Assembly (NCBI GenBank): GCA_003194525.1
Contig: NBIV01000264.1
Coordinates: forward strand, 26,033 to 90,032
Direction: 5' to 3'
DNA: 64,000 bases
From: Gracilariopsis chorda
Lineage: Eukaryota > Rhodophyta > Florideophyceae > Gracilariales > Gracilariaceae
Shown piece after piece: positions 11,953 through 23,649 of the stretch (position 1 is the stretch's first letter; every line of letters begins with the position of its first letter). Below the pieces are notes generated by a model. The model had not been told where the DNA came from. It saw only the letters and a list, made by a program, of their open reading frames with translations, and did no database searches. The position numbers were made by a program, and so were the translations under genes.

Positions 11953-13622
11953 TCACATTTTAAGTTTTGTTTTTATTTTTGTTCTATACCATTTTTTCTG
12001 ATGTGAAAGTAGTTTTTCGCTCTGCCGGAAACGCGATCATCACTATATTGGGTCCTATGGGAGCGGCATCCTGCGCTGTCTGCCCTTTGTCATCGACATT
12101 GATCTGAACGGTAGTTTTCCGTTGTATGTTTTTCGTAATGTCCAATATTGGTTCGACCAATCCCTAAAAAAGGTCTTATTATTAAAATATTCATAGTTTC
12201 AATATTTTTAAGCATTAATGTTTTTTCGTTTCTTTTGGTTAAGGTGTTATTGTGCTGTTTAGATTGTTAAACCTATTCAAATCGCAATATCTTTCTTTAG
12301 ACCCGTTTTAATTTTTGATTTTTTCTTGGTTCTGTGACCCCTTTTTGGTACGTTAATGTCAAATGCTTGCAAATACTTTTAAAAATTACTATTTTTATGG
12401 GTCTTTGAAGGTTTGATGGTAAATATTGTTTAATGATTGCAATAGTTTTTGGTGATTACTGTTTTTCAGGTTTTGGAGATGGCCTAATTATATATATGTT
12501 TTACGCCATTTGTTTCTATATTTTTAACGAACGTAGTCAACGTTAGTACTGGTTTTTGGGTTGTTTCAACGTTGTGTAGTGTTATCGAATAGACATTTTC
12601 ATATTTCAAGACAAAAATTTCGAAGAAGAACGAGGACAAGAAAGCAATCGCTGTGTCAGTCTGCCGAAGCCGCCAAATGATATCATTATATGCTTCCAGT
12701 TTTCCAGGTTTTGGATGAATGGTGCGATACAGAATCATCTTGGATACTTATGACGTGGTGTAGTTTCAGCGAGCTGCAGATCGAAGACACTATCCGTACT
12801 TCAACACCTCTAGCCATGTGTCCTGGGAAAGCACACGAGCGGCCAAAGCCCAGCTGGTAACCACCCTGCATACTTTTTACAGAAGACCGTGAAGCCAGGA
12901 TCGAATCGTGCCACTGCCATTCCCTCCCAGTTCACCACAGGTCATCCGGGGCGGAAAACTGTTTAGGGAGATCAGGTTAGCAGGAGTCGTAACGAACCCC
13001 GCAGTACCTGAGAGCAATTTCAATCAAAAAATGTGTGCGCAGTTTATTCCGCGCCTTACGGTTTGCTACATATTCCGTCGCTGGAGGCTGGATGTGTGAT
13101 GCGATCCGTATGCCACGGCATCTCACCACCCTCTTTTCAAGCTCCGCTGATCACCTTTCATAGGTATACTAAATACGCATACGAATCAATGTAGCACGCA
13201 ACATCAGTTTACTTGCACATGCAGATGCATGCGGAATAGATCTGAATACCCGCGACGATGTACACTTGACTCGAGGCCGTTCACCATGTGTATGAAGTCG
13301 TTATTGACAGCCGGACCAACTAGAGCTAGAATACCGGGCAGTTCAAACAGTTTCAGGAGAAAAGAATAAGTGTAGTACTGTTTGCGTAGTATGTGAGTGG
13401 CCATTGTACTGGGGAGTGTGTGGCGAACTAAACTTTGGCCGTATTGATCGGGATTAAGACGCTACGTTTGTGCTAGAATATGGTCCATAAAGAACCAGAT
13501 TTGAAAGTTAGCCTTTCTAACAAGTCAAACGTCCACCTATTGGCCACATTTAACGGCCGTCTTCGATCAAACGACCGCCTCTTTATAGTAAGTCATTTCG
13601 AATGCTATTGAAGAGTGTTAGT
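11953..13622. other. intergenic, no gene recognised
   Basis: This is AT-rich at first (11.95-12.7 kb), then of mixed composition. Short frames on the minus strand (12484-12738, 13204-13404) show no domain. A tRNA-like A box at about 12850 was checked and rejected. The last part is the 3' flank of the peroxidase gene. Confidence 0.3.
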
Positions 13623-15305
13623 CTATGCAACAAAAGCATTTCGTGTCCTCGGCAGAAATTTAGCAGGGATTCGCGTATTGCGAACCAGAATACGATTGAA
13701 TAAGGGGCTAGAAGAGAATATACCTCTCTTGATACCAGGGAGTTTCTCCAAGACTATAGAAGGTATCTGGTTCTTGAGCAGGTAAAAGAACTGATCACCG
13801 TCACGAAGTCGAGTGAATTCAGTTTTTAACAGGGCCTCGAGTGTGCGTCCAACACCCGCTCCTGGGTTCTTGTCTTCAGCCATCAATCCGATCCATGCCT
13901 CAACATTATCGACGTTCCCGTATGCTTCTTGGAGGTTATTGGCAGTTGTAGGATCGCTGGAGATTTCTTTGAATGATCGTGCCCGAGAGCCAAGGAAGAA
14001 TTCGCGTAAGTCATTGAATTTGACCACACCATGATCTCGTCCACGTTGCAGATTAAGTGCGATCAGATCAAAGCCTTCCTCTTCCTCAACGTTCTCAAAC
14101 AAGAAATCTCTGAGGATATTCACAACTTTTTCGTCGAACTCTTGCGCCTTGGTATACGAGGCCCCACGCAAGAATTCTTCAATCCGTCTCGGAGAAATAC
14201 TGGAGCTGGGGGCGAAGAACATATCTTCGGCCGGAATCGGTGGAAGCTTCTTTCCATACTCGTTGATGCGAGTAACATCTTCTCCAACGAGTGTGTGACC
14301 CAGACGGAAGCCGGCAGTGGTAAACTCGAGACTTACAGTCGGATTTACATTCTTCTGATACCCAGTGTATGATGGGAGTCTGCTTCCCAGAAGTGCGGGA
14401 AGCCATTCCTCGTAAACAATCTTCTGATACTGAGCGATGTTAATAGCACGGGCGGTCTCGTACAGTTTCTCAGCGCTGAAAATTGGGAAGGTATTCTCAA
14501 GTCGACGGCAAATTCTGTTGTGTTCACGTAGCCAGATAGTGTGAATAGCTGTGAGCATTGGGGTTTCGTTGGCTCGAGTGTCACCGGCGATGAACAGATC
14601 TGCAGAGGTGGACGGAGAGTTCACAAGACCTCCGGTGTTGAATGGGAGAAGGTTTCCTCGAGAAGTCTTGAGCCTGCAAGAGTTGGGAACTCGCAAGAAA
14701 GAGTTTCTTATTTCATCCACCCCGTACACTGAAGAGAGGTCAAGCGCTGATGAAAGAACAGTAATAGGGCGTTCCACGGTAGTGGAATCATTGACTGGAG
14801 CACGTTGCGAACGTACGAATTCCAAGGTAGACTTGGAAAGGGATGGATCGTTCGTAGGCACCTCAATTTCGAGTTCTTCTTCAGGGTCACTGAATGGCGA
14901 GAGAGCAAAGTCGTGATCGATGAACTGTCCAAAGAAGGTTAACATCTCGTTAAGCCCGAGGGAATTGAAGGAGTTGCCATTCTGCGCGCTCACAATATTC
15001 GAAATGAGTCGCGGGCTGGGAAGATCTTCACCAATAGGATTCACAGTGTTGACATCAAAGTAACTGAACTGAGCCCGGCGGGCCTCGCCGAGAGCTGGAT
15101 CCGCGGCTGAGGTGCACCTCCCTGACAAAGTGCGAATTGCAACGGTGGTGCATTCTTCAGCAACGCCAGGAGCGTTGGGATTTTTTGCCGGAGGAAGAGG
15201 CTTGATGAAGCCCCAGCCATGCCCAAATGGTTTCGGAGCTTGGGCCGCGACAATGGTAAAAAGGGCGGCTGTGGAAAAGATAAGTTTGAGCATCGCAGTT
15301 CTCAT
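13623..15305 (-). CDS. secreted animal-type haem peroxidase
   Basis: A 560-residue member of the animal haem peroxidase family (peroxidasin/myeloperoxidase superfamily), which oxidises halides or organic donors with hydrogen peroxide. Residues 1-21 form a signal peptide (MLKLIFSTAALFTIVAAQA), so it is probably secreted or wall-associated. Visible residues, compared with myeloperoxidase: Q127, D130 and distal H131 in FGQFIDHD; distal R244 and E247 in GDTRANETP; proximal H337 in GFRLGHTL; LDLSSVYGVD around 189-197 and LNLQRGRDHG around 418-426. Both acidic residues used for covalent haem links are present; the myeloperoxidase Met is Thr248. I chose the ATG at 15303-15305 rather than the in-frame ATG at 15396-15398, which would sit about nine bases after a TATA box and before any likely start of transcription. 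No intron is seen. The frame is intact. Confidence 0.9.
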   Translation of the reverse strand: MRTAMLKLIFSTAALFTIVAAQAPKPFGHGWGFIKPLPPAKNPNAPGVAEECTTVAIRTLSGRCTSAADPALGEARRAQFSYFDVNTVNPIGEDLPSPRLISNIVSAQNGNSFNSLGLNEMLTFFGQFIDHDFALSPFSDPEEELEIEVPTNDPSLSKSTLEFVRSQRAPVNDSTTVERPITVLSSALDLSSVYGVDEIRNSFLRVPNSCRLKTSRGNLLPFNTGGLVNSPSTSADLFIAGDTRANETPMLTAIHTIWLREHNRICRRLENTFPIFSAEKLYETARAINIAQYQKIVYEEWLPALLGSRLPSYTGYQKNVNPTVSLEFTTAGFRLGHTLVGEDVTRINEYGKKLPPIPAEDMFFAPSSSISPRRIEEFLRGASYTKAQEFDEKVVNILRDFLFENVEEEEGFDLIALNLQRGRDHGVVKFNDLREFFLGSRARSFKEISSDPTTANNLQEAYGNVDNVEAWIGLMAEDKNPGAGVGRTLEALLKTEFTRLRDGDQFFYLLKNQIPSIVLEKLPGIKRGIFSSSPLFNRILVRNTRIPAKFLPRTRNAFVA

Positions 15306-15398
15306 GTTTGGGCAGTTACTCTTTGCAATAGATGGGGGTTTCAGCTCGACGTCACGTATGGACTTTCGGAGTGAGCTGAGGAAGTGCGAATGAAGCAA

Positions 15399-15408
15399 CC
15401 TTTTATAG
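15399..15408 (-). promoter_or_regulatory. TATA box of peroxidase gene
   Basis: The minus strand reads CTATAAAAGG about 95-100 bases upstream of the chosen peroxidase ATG. With transcription starting some 25-30 bases downstream, it would leave a 5' leader of about 70 bases and would exclude the upstream ATG at 15398. Confidence 0.55.
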
Positions 15409-18259
15409 GCATGTTAGCGGAGGCATGAGCAAAGGTTTGATTTGTACGGCGAAATGGAATGATAGCAGGAACGGAGGCAAACGTAGTGTACACCGAATCT
15501 TTTTCTCTGGAGAGCGTCGTGGAGTGATGTCGGGCTCTCGCGGCATACAAGCTCAGTGCCTAGGGGCCTGAGAAAGGTTTGAAGAAAGTACATCGGAACT
15601 GCACATTAGACGAATTGGGGAGAAGAAACAGAGCTGTGGGTTGGTACAGAGAAAGATTTAGAGCCGAAAAATAATGGGTACGTGGGGATGCGGTTGCTGG
15701 TTTCAGCAAGATCAGAGCTCTAAAACGCCGGCAACTTCCTAAAAATTTGAAGTATCCTTGGGTACAAAATGTAAACGGTACCGCTGGTTCCACGGGTACC
15801 GTTCGTACACGAAATGCAGTGGTCATGAATGACATCGCTCCTGCGCCAGGTTTACCTCGAGGGTGATTTTTTCTCGTGACGTTGACTGAGCGTTGGGTAC
15901 ATTCGTACTCTTGTAATCCTTACACTGTTTCACCCCCACAGGAGTATATCTGCTTTCTTGGAGAACATGAAAGCGGTCCGCTCAGCTAAATAGCCCCGCA
16001 AAAGCACCTGCAAAGTCCAAGAGAAACAACGTGTCATGTCTTGTGCATGTGTACATGACGGTTTGGAAGATAAGTGGACAGTAGATTGTCAGTACACTTT
16101 GGCGCCAAGCGGCAACATCCAGTCAGAGCAATCCAACACACGTGTATGGAACCCAACCACAACAACAGAATTTCTTCGTCCAAACCATCCGTCCACCTGG
16201 TTCCAAATTTTCATGATAGCTAAACGCGTAGAAAATAGCCATGGCATGCATTTTGCATTTCTAAAATGCTTGCTTTTTCTTCTTTATGAAGCTTCCTCAA
16301 AGAGATGCAGTAGTGTTTGAGCAGGATGGGCAAAAGAAAAACTCCATGTGAAGATGCTTTAATGGCTTTTACAAAAGGGCAGCTATGAAACATGGGACAG
16401 AGTAGTTTGCTCACAGATCGGTAGGCTTCTCCAGTGTACAAGAGGAAAAGGGCAACGCGGAATAGGTTACATTACTATTCGCGTGTTCTGCTGTTTGCAG
16501 GCGGCGGGCCGTTAAGAGTTTGTCTCGGAGGAGCTCTCGTGAACACCTTTCTGCGGCAGCTGTACCCTTGCGCACAAGGGTGAGGCTTACGCCTCGGGTC
16601 GAGTCCCACAACTAAAAATACCCTTTTCTCAAAGAGAGACATATACTAGAATTATTGTATGCATTCCCGACAAGCTCACACACGAAAAGAGGGAAATCTT
16701 TTCTAATGCTTTCTTGAGGAAGGACAAACAACACAACCAGGGGTGAGTTAATTACGCTTACTGTAATAGAATAACACCCGCTTAGCATTACGATCATTCC
16801 ACATGATTACAAACGACCGTACAAGTAGTATAAGTATAGAGGTCACTGATGGAGTGACGCTCTGCTTTGTTCCAGATCGGCAATGTGTCGATCCTGGTTC
16901 TGTTAAAGATGTTCAGTACCAGTTTGCATCATCCTTCATTATATTACACTTACCACGAACATTACTCTTATCACCATTCTTTACGGCATTTCCACCCCAT
17001 ACTCTATTCCGCAAATTTAGGCGATAGCGTGGAAAGAGCATTTCGACCCCACGCATATATTTCTATCTGTTACTATTAACCGTAGATAGACGCACTTTTC
17101 TGACCACCAAGACTCCGATCGACGAAAGTCGTTTAGTATTCTATTTAACAGCGGTGACATCTTCGCTATTTTGTTGGCTACATCTTTGCGCCAAAACCAA
17201 AACATTACTCCGAAGTTCAGTACGTTCTTTCAACACTAAGAGTAAGCAGAGCTGTATCGTCATAAGATTCTAAAATACAGCGACGTCGGCGTGTTCAACA
17301 TCCTTAATGAAATGAGTTCGACTATAGCATATTTTCCATGTATCAAAGGCGCGTCTTGACTTGGTCTTATACAGATATGGGGAGCAGAGGAACAAAAAAA
17401 CTATGGTAGATATTCTGACCTCAAAAAGTAATTCAATATTACCAGTACTCCGAATATGAAACGTGCTTTTTTGGCCAGAAATTAGCCAAACTATGTCATG
17501 CTTTGTACTTTGATGTATGTAATGAGGAGAGAGACACTATTGCGCCTTCCAGTTTGAAAACACAATGTTCAAATAATCTAGAATGATTTGTACAGGTTTT
17601 GAATGTTCATGCTGACGAGGGCGTAGCGCAAACTCGACATCCTCACGAAGACTGTTAAAATACGCTTCTGACACGTTTGTAACTGATTCTAGATCTCTAT
17701 TTACGCAATCAGTACCCCTCCAACTAGGGAACGCAGGGCGTCGTGCGGTTAATACATAGAGTCTGTTTTCCAGTACATGTCAGGTCCGTCGTAAAAAGTC
17801 TTCATTAGATAAGAACGTTACAGTGATATTTTGGAATATTGAGTATCACACAGAGCTTTGACGGCCTTGATTTGAAAACAAAGTCACAAAGAGAAGTTCA
17901 AACTGACCCAAACAATAAGAAGTGAGATTGAAACATCAAAAAGGGCCCTATTTTCCTTCTTTGTAAAGCAAGATCTCATAATACCTCGAATCCTTAACAT
18001 GAGTCAAAGCGAGTAAATGACCGGCTTCCGTAGCCTTTATGCACAAAACTTCTGGTGGATAAGGAGATATATTTGTTTGTAGAGCGTAAATGTGTTCACA
18101 TGTAGCTAAACTAAACACCACTTACTAATCGTCAGCTGTTATTTCATAACTGTATTCATATGTTGAGCGTAGAAGCGTATGAGAAGTTGACGATTCTCTG
18201 AGAGTGCAAACGCGGGCGATGTGCATGTATAGACCGCAGGTGACTATGTTAACCATACG
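15409..18259. other. intergenic, no gene recognised
   Basis: No open frame here has a recognisable domain. A B-box-like string (gggtcgagtccc) with two neighbouring hairpins lies at about 16565-16613, but no acceptor stem pairs, so it is not called a tRNA. From 17.0 to 18.2 kb the sequence is AT-rich and featureless. Confidence 0.3.
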
Positions 18260-18535
18260 TCACTGCTGACAACCTGCAATGATCATGTACGAAAGGTCGT
18301 CAGGAAAGTTGTATTTGTAGGCTCCATCACTGCCCAAAACCACAATTGAAAGTACGGAACCCTTTAACCTTCTTGTAACATACTCCACTATCTTCCTCGT
18401 GGTTGACACAGTCCTATGCGGTTGGTGGACGTTACAAGTCAAAACTCTTACGCGACTCTCTACGGAGCGACAGACTAACATACTTCCTGCATCCAACAAG
18501 CAAAAAAAAGCAAAAAGAGAGGTAAAAGACTTCAC
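18260..18535 (-). CDS. possible small secreted protein (91 aa), doubtful
   Basis: A 91-codon minus-strand frame begins with a signal-peptide-like stretch: a lysine followed by SFTSLFAFFCLLDAG, then a polar body with four cysteines and basic patches. I recognise no family. Support rests only on the hydrophobic start, and the frame could be chance in AT-rich DNA. No TATA box or neighbouring gene strengthens it. Confidence 0.15.
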   Translation of the reverse strand: MKSFTSLFAFFCLLDAGSMLVCRSVESRVRVLTCNVHQPHRTVSTTRKIVEYVTRRLKGSVLSIVVLGSDGAYKYNFPDDLSYMIIAGCQQ

Positions 18536-20910
18536 GAACGTAGATCAATAATTTCAAATACCGTATGTTTCAAATATAAAAGCAAACAAGACAATATATA
18601 TGAAAAACTTCCAAATACTGGGTTCCCTTGTATACAAAGGCGGATAGACATACCTTGATGCAAATTAATGACTTAAAGGACGAGTGGAAGATTCGCGAAA
18701 GGACAGCTTAGAGCCGAATACTCCTGGTTTTGGGTTTTGTTGTTGGTCGTTCATGGTTGGTCAAGTTCTATTGATGCGGTTTCAAATGCGTACAACCAGT
18801 GCACCCAGACGCAACGACGAAACTATTTCTAACACACCGGTGGTACACTCGAAACCAAGTACAGATACTTTTTGTTATAATTTTGAGTCTCTCGCTAAAA
18901 AGAGTCAGTTATTACGCTCGAGCGCGAGCCAGAACCAGATGTTCTAAGATTTGGGAAAGCCTGTGCTGCGATGCAGGCATTCTATCGCTAGAAAAGATGA
19001 TATCTCTTGTTGTGTAAGATATTGGGTGCCAGCAAGCCGCACTGCTGCAATGCGTTGTAATGTTCATCCCTAGTTCCATGCTTAAATACATTGTATAAAC
19101 ACGGGTCTTTGAAGCCGTTCATTGAGCGATGTACTGAACACATCTACGAAGAAGATCTTCGAACTGTTCGGAGAGTTCTGGAACGCGGCAATGCGCAAAA
19201 TCTGATACGGGCATGCTGGTTACTTCTGATGCTCTCATTCAGCATGCTCATTGGACATAAACGGCGACTTCAGGCGATTCATCGCCTTTCTGCAATAGAA
19301 ACTGTTCAAAGCCTGTAATCAAGCTGCGTGTAAGCGGTAAGCATGGAAGAGAGAGTTTGATCCCGCTCTATTCTGCGAGCGCGCCGCGCTATTAGCCAAA
19401 TCTCAATTTCAAAGGTGGGCGGCAAAGCTGTAAGAAGAAAAAGCGTATATTATTTGTTGGCGGTTTCAATAAGAATAATACTATGAATACTGCTCTTGAA
19501 TATGGTCCGTAAGACATTGTTTTAACTCGTGTACAGAGCTGGGGGTGATGAGCATCGAAATCCAGAAACTAGCATAAACGTTTCGGTAAAGGGTTTCTGT
19601 CTTTTTCGAAATAGTGTGACGGACAAAAACTAGTAGCGGCTAAGATAATCACTATGAAGGAGATGATGCAATTTTTTTGTTCCGTATTTTTCAAAAAGGT
19701 TTCGCTATCCTAGGGGCCACTGAGGTTCTTTTTTGCGGGCAGTAGTAGGTATTCTGAAACACGTGTGAATATCCTTATTCTATTGCCGTTCAAAACAAAC
19801 GTGGAGGGGGCTAAGCGCAGCTCGGGGTCGAGACTGGGACCCTTATTTCTCCGAGGCCCAAAACATTGCCCTTGGGGCGCCCTGGAAGTGGTCGCGTAGG
19901 CTTTTATGACAGTCTTGCCATAGAACAGCTACGCGACGGACCATCAGCGGGATTGTGTTGTGTAGAAAAGTGATTGGAAAGAGCTTCTTGGTCATTGGCA
20001 AAACAGAGCGCGGCGCATCGCCTCCAGGGAAGAAAACGTTTCGCGGAAGAATATCGCCCTTTTCGGATAGCACCAATGGTTCCCATCTAGTCAAAGAGAA
20101 GTAGGGTTCTGTGACCAGTGATATTGAAAGATGTAGCCATTCCAAGGCAAGCATAGCTGTGTGAGCCTCGAGCACATTTACAAGTTGTGTACTGTGAGTG
20201 TCATGTTGCACGTTGTCACGACACAGGACGATGACAGTCCTTTTTGTACCCTTGTTCACTAGAGGGCAGGTAAGAAATGGACTCGTAGCTCGAGAGTACC
20301 AGCACAGGCGTGCAATGCCAATGTAGTAAACAGAAACAAATTGCGTCAAATAACCAATGTATTACGTAGCAACGGAAGCAGGTAGTCATTGTATAACAAG
20401 CAAAAAAGCTTCGGAAAATGTAGCGAAGAGACTGCACCGGCGGATAACCTACGCGATCAAAACCTTAGATCTAGCGTAGTGCTGATGACCACTCCTAATA
20501 AAGCACCACGGCCAACACGCACGACCAAAACTTTAGGTCTAGTATGCGGCCAAAGTGCACCGTGCCACAGATGATGAGCCCAAACAAGGGCGTTGTTATT
20601 AAAAGCACCTGGAAAGGTGCGGAAGACAAAGCCGCACCACGTGAAAGGGTAGGTTGGGAAAATTTTGGTTGATGGCAGGGAGGAGCAGACTGCTCTAAGA
20701 GAAAGTGGGCGTTGCCGAAGAGAGGAGAATTGGTCTGCCCCAAGCTGGCTCGGAGACCACCGAACTTGGGCTTTTATAGACAATGGTTCTATATGAATAC
20801 CATCTGGTTTTGCATACTAGGTCTAAGTAACAACTCATAACAATCGGTCATGGGAAATTCTCTCGCCATGACAGACCAGTTTTGCAAAAGGTATTATACC
20901 TTTTAGAGTA
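18536..20910. other. intergenic, no gene recognised
   Basis: Open frames of 73-168 codons occur (18684-18947 plus, 19091-19318 plus, 19843-20349 minus) but none shows a family motif. A B-box-like gggtcgaga at about 19830 has no tRNA context. Confidence 0.3.
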
Positions 20911-20920
20911 TTTTGTTGTT

Positions 20921-20930
20921 TATATACTAT
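20921..20930 (+). promoter_or_regulatory. candidate TATA box
   Basis: tatatactat lies about 55 bases before the ATG at 20981 with no intervening ATG. The spacing suits a short leader for the 138-codon frame that follows. An imperfect palindrome ggtattatacc lies just upstream. Confidence 0.35.
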
Positions 20931-20980
20931 CTGGTGAGGGCAGCAGATAATTCTAGCCACACTGTTCCATCCAACTCATC

Positions 20981-21397
20981 ATGCCCAGGCCAGACGCAAC
21001 CGCGATCATTCGCAGTATGTCTGAGCACTCCAGTTCCTCTATTCCATACTGTGACCTCGTCGAAGTCGAAGCCGAAGAAGATGAACAGATGGGCGCGCGA
21101 ACCCCAACATCTACCGCACAGAAGAACTTGGAAGGGTTTCCACCACACGTCGAAGGATTCGGGTGGTCCAGAGATCTACTACTAGAATTCGAGGAAATAC
21201 TCTGCTGCATACCGGAGAACGAAACCACAATTGAGGCCGAGGCCACCAGGGTTAATGATATTATTGCCCAGATACCAAGATTGTACGTGCGTGGACTGTT
21301 TCATGGCATGATATTTTCTGCCAACTGTCATACCCTGCAGAAACTCATGCCTATTTATTCCATGCTTATGATGATAGATGCTCGTTTGAACAAGTAA
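20981..21397 (+). CDS. hypothetical acidic protein (138 aa)
   Basis: A 138-residue plus-strand frame of unknown function. It starts with a Ser-rich segment (SEHSSSS), then an acidic patch VEVEAEEDEQ at about residues 27-36, then a region that looks globular, with LLLEFEEILCCIP and a methionine-rich, probably helical C-terminus (MPIYSMLMMIDARL). A TATA-like box 55 bases upstream supports the start. It has no signal peptide or membrane segment. I recognise no family. It could be a lineage-specific gene or a fragment of a longer one; balanced composition is the main reason for calling it. Confidence 0.4.
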   Translation: MPRPDATAIIRSMSEHSSSSIPYCDLVEVEAEEDEQMGARTPTSTAQKNLEGFPPHVEGFGWSRDLLLEFEEILCCIPENETTIEAEATRVNDIIAQIPRLYVRGLFHGMIFSANCHTLQKLMPIYSMLMMIDARLNK

Positions 21398-21549
21398 AAC
21401 TCTGATTGAAACCCTGATGTGATGCTATATTTTGCTAGTACCGTATCGCAGTGACCCCGAGGTTGATGATTGGCAGCGGGAGAGATGCAGCAGTAGTGGT
21501 TGGTGAGTGGAGAAACGCAGGGAGAAACAGCGGCGGCAAGCAGTGATCA

Positions 21550-21790
21550 GTGGCGGTAGCAGGAGTGACGGGAGCGGCCGGTAGCTTCGGTACCAATGGC
21601 GGTGGGTGCTTGCGCGGCGGCGAAGCGCGGTGGTGCTATGCACTGACGACGCACAGACAAGCAGGCGGTGAGAGGCGCTTGGGGTGCAAGCTGCGGTGGC
21701 GGCGAGCGGCGCCTGGGGTGCAAGCGGTGGTGGCGTGGGCGGCGCCTGGGGTACAAGCGGCGATGGCGGCGAGCGGCGAGGAGGTGAGCG
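21550..21790 (+). repeat. GC-rich degenerate tandem repeat
   Basis: An unusually GC-rich block contains three imperfect direct copies of about 33-36 bases centred on gcgcctggggtgcaagc, followed by ggtggcg variants (about 21676-21780). It opens frames on both strands that encode low-complexity Gly/Ala or Arg/Pro/His protein; these are composition artefacts. The block differs sharply from the AT-rich flanks. Confidence 0.55.
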
Positions 21791-21823
21791 ATGCACATAC
21801 CTTATGCACTCCGGTCCCTTGCC

Positions 21824-21875
21824 TGCCTTGATGGCGGGGTTTGTGTCTGGGGCACAGCCCCTTGCCATCAAGGCA
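21824..21875. repeat. perfect 12-bp stem with long loop
   Basis: tgccttgatggc (21824-21835) is exactly complementary to gccatcaaggca (21864-21875). Additional pairing inside (ggggtttgtg against cacagcccc) would extend the stem to about 20 base pairs. A run of A follows on the plus strand. It could be a structured RNA end, a foldback transposon end or a chance product of the GC-rich block. Confidence 0.5.
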
Positions 21876-21879
21876 AAAA

Positions 21880-23640
21880 AAAGAAAGGAACTCGTCTCGA
21901 ATTCGCAGCCCTAATTCGGCTGAACTAGGGCAGTCACATGTACGTCTCCAGTTGTGTACAAACTCTGTTGTCCAACAGTGCTCTTATACAAACTCTGCAA
22001 GTTTCATTCGCGTTTCGGAGGTTTTCCTGCTTGAACAAAAGGCCGATGAAGTTAGTCTTGCAATCTATGACTGCGAACCCTGTGTTTATACTACTGCGTC
22101 TGACCTTTGAGATGAGTGGAATGCAATTACTGGATTCCGAGACCAACGATTCAGACGGATTCCGGAAAACCAGAGGAGCTTTGTCAACATTGTGAGTTCT
22201 CGAAGGACGGCGGTATGAATTGAATGGTACCAAATTGCTGCTTTTCGTTTAATAATGTAAACAACTAAATGAGTGGTAGGCCTCGTTCATGGGGGTTTCC
22301 CTGAATCGCTACTTTGAGCTAACAAAAGACTTGAAGCAGTGGTACTACGCGAAGTTTCATGGACTCGCAAGACGCAGACATTGGTTTTTGCACTGCAAAA
22401 GAAAATACTTGCCTCTGAGTGACAAGTTTTAGTTGGCATCGGCAGATAGATACGGACTATTCATTGCTGAGTTCCACACGGGTGTGAAGTTGAGTTCGAG
22501 TGAGGAATCCGCTGCAGCAATCTCATTTCGAGATCACTGGGAAGCAAATTGTTTGATGAACAATGAAGCCAGGCAATCAACACCAAAAAGCTAATTTGTA
22601 CCATACGAACTCAGATAACTGAAGACGAGACAGTTTTTACGTGGGAAAAGTCCAATTATTGTGCACCTTTGAAGTAATGAAAAGCACGCCCTGTCAGAGA
22701 GGTGTTCGGGCACATGTTGTTTTCCCCAGATAAATCCGGTATCTAAAAGTCTTGAATGAGTGGGTATGAGTAGCGGTTGGCCCATGTGACGAGTGGTACA
22801 CGGTGTTTGGTTTAGAACGATCACCATCGCTTGATGGATACGAAAACCGTATTCTTTTATCACTTTAATTATTTTAGGGGCGAGAGTACTTACGTGCGCG
22901 GGTGCCTCCGCCACCGATCAAGTAAATGCCCAAGCAAGGTCTTGGCTCTAAAATTCTACGTACGACCGTTGTCAATTCCTCTGTGAGGGATGCCCCGTAC
23001 CCATCGGCAGTTTTCTACCTTCTCTATCTAAAAAACATATTATTGAGAGTATTATTACCAATAACTATCGAGTTCGACCTTGTATAAGTAGAAAACCACG
23101 GTATTGCCGTCATTATTCTCACTTTTGTGACCTTTCCCTCTCTTTTTCCGTATTTCTTTTTGTTTCTCGGGTGATACATTCGCAACGCACTAGGATGGCA
23201 CTGGGTCTTAAACCCTTTCTATGTCGTGTAATCTTGCCGTCTAAGAGAATACACAAATACGAACTCTTTGGTATCGTTGCTGTTAGCCTCCATTTTTTCG
23301 TGGAAGTGAGATAGGCCTTATTCTTACACCCCGCTTAATTCTCCTTTCCTTTCAAGATGGCTCTGTCAATTGGTACGTCACAAAAGAAAAAGATCTCAAA
23401 CTTCTTCTGGGGGTGTTGTGATTGTCAAAAGTGCATTACAAAGTCGTCTTTTGATCTAGAAGTGATCAATTGTGTTTTATCTTTCTTTGACGTTTGTGTT
23501 TCATAACTGGAAGTTATTCCGTGGTTTCCGTTTGAACGGTTTGCCATATCGAGGAAGCCTCCGGGTGCAGAGTCCGCAATTGCTTACAGCCGCTCCCACC
23601 ATAGTGACGATCGCCTCGATGACCGGTTTGTTTCGAAAAT
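21880..23640. other. intergenic, no gene recognised
   Basis: Short overlapping frames on both strands (for example 22591-22914 minus) show no domain. The stretch becomes AT-rich beyond 23.0 kb. Nothing could be supported here. Confidence 0.3.
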
Positions 23641-23649
23641 CCCGACTCA

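Noticed and set aside
12845-12915. A-box-like aagcccagctgg followed by ggatcgaatcg
   Set aside because: Arms do not form a cloverleaf and acceptor strands do not match on either strand.
16565-16613. tRNA-like segment: B-box-like gggtcgagtccc with two adjacent hairpins
   Set aside because: The T loop is one base short, no A box was found at the right distance, and no 5' acceptor strand pairs with the 3' side.
19843-20349. 168-codon minus-strand frame
   Set aside because: No motif, signal peptide or promoter; overlaps other short frames in a gene-poor stretch.
21425-21871. 148-codon minus-strand frame rich in Pro, Arg, His and Ala
   Set aside because: An artefact of the GC-rich tandem repeat; open frames appear on both strands.
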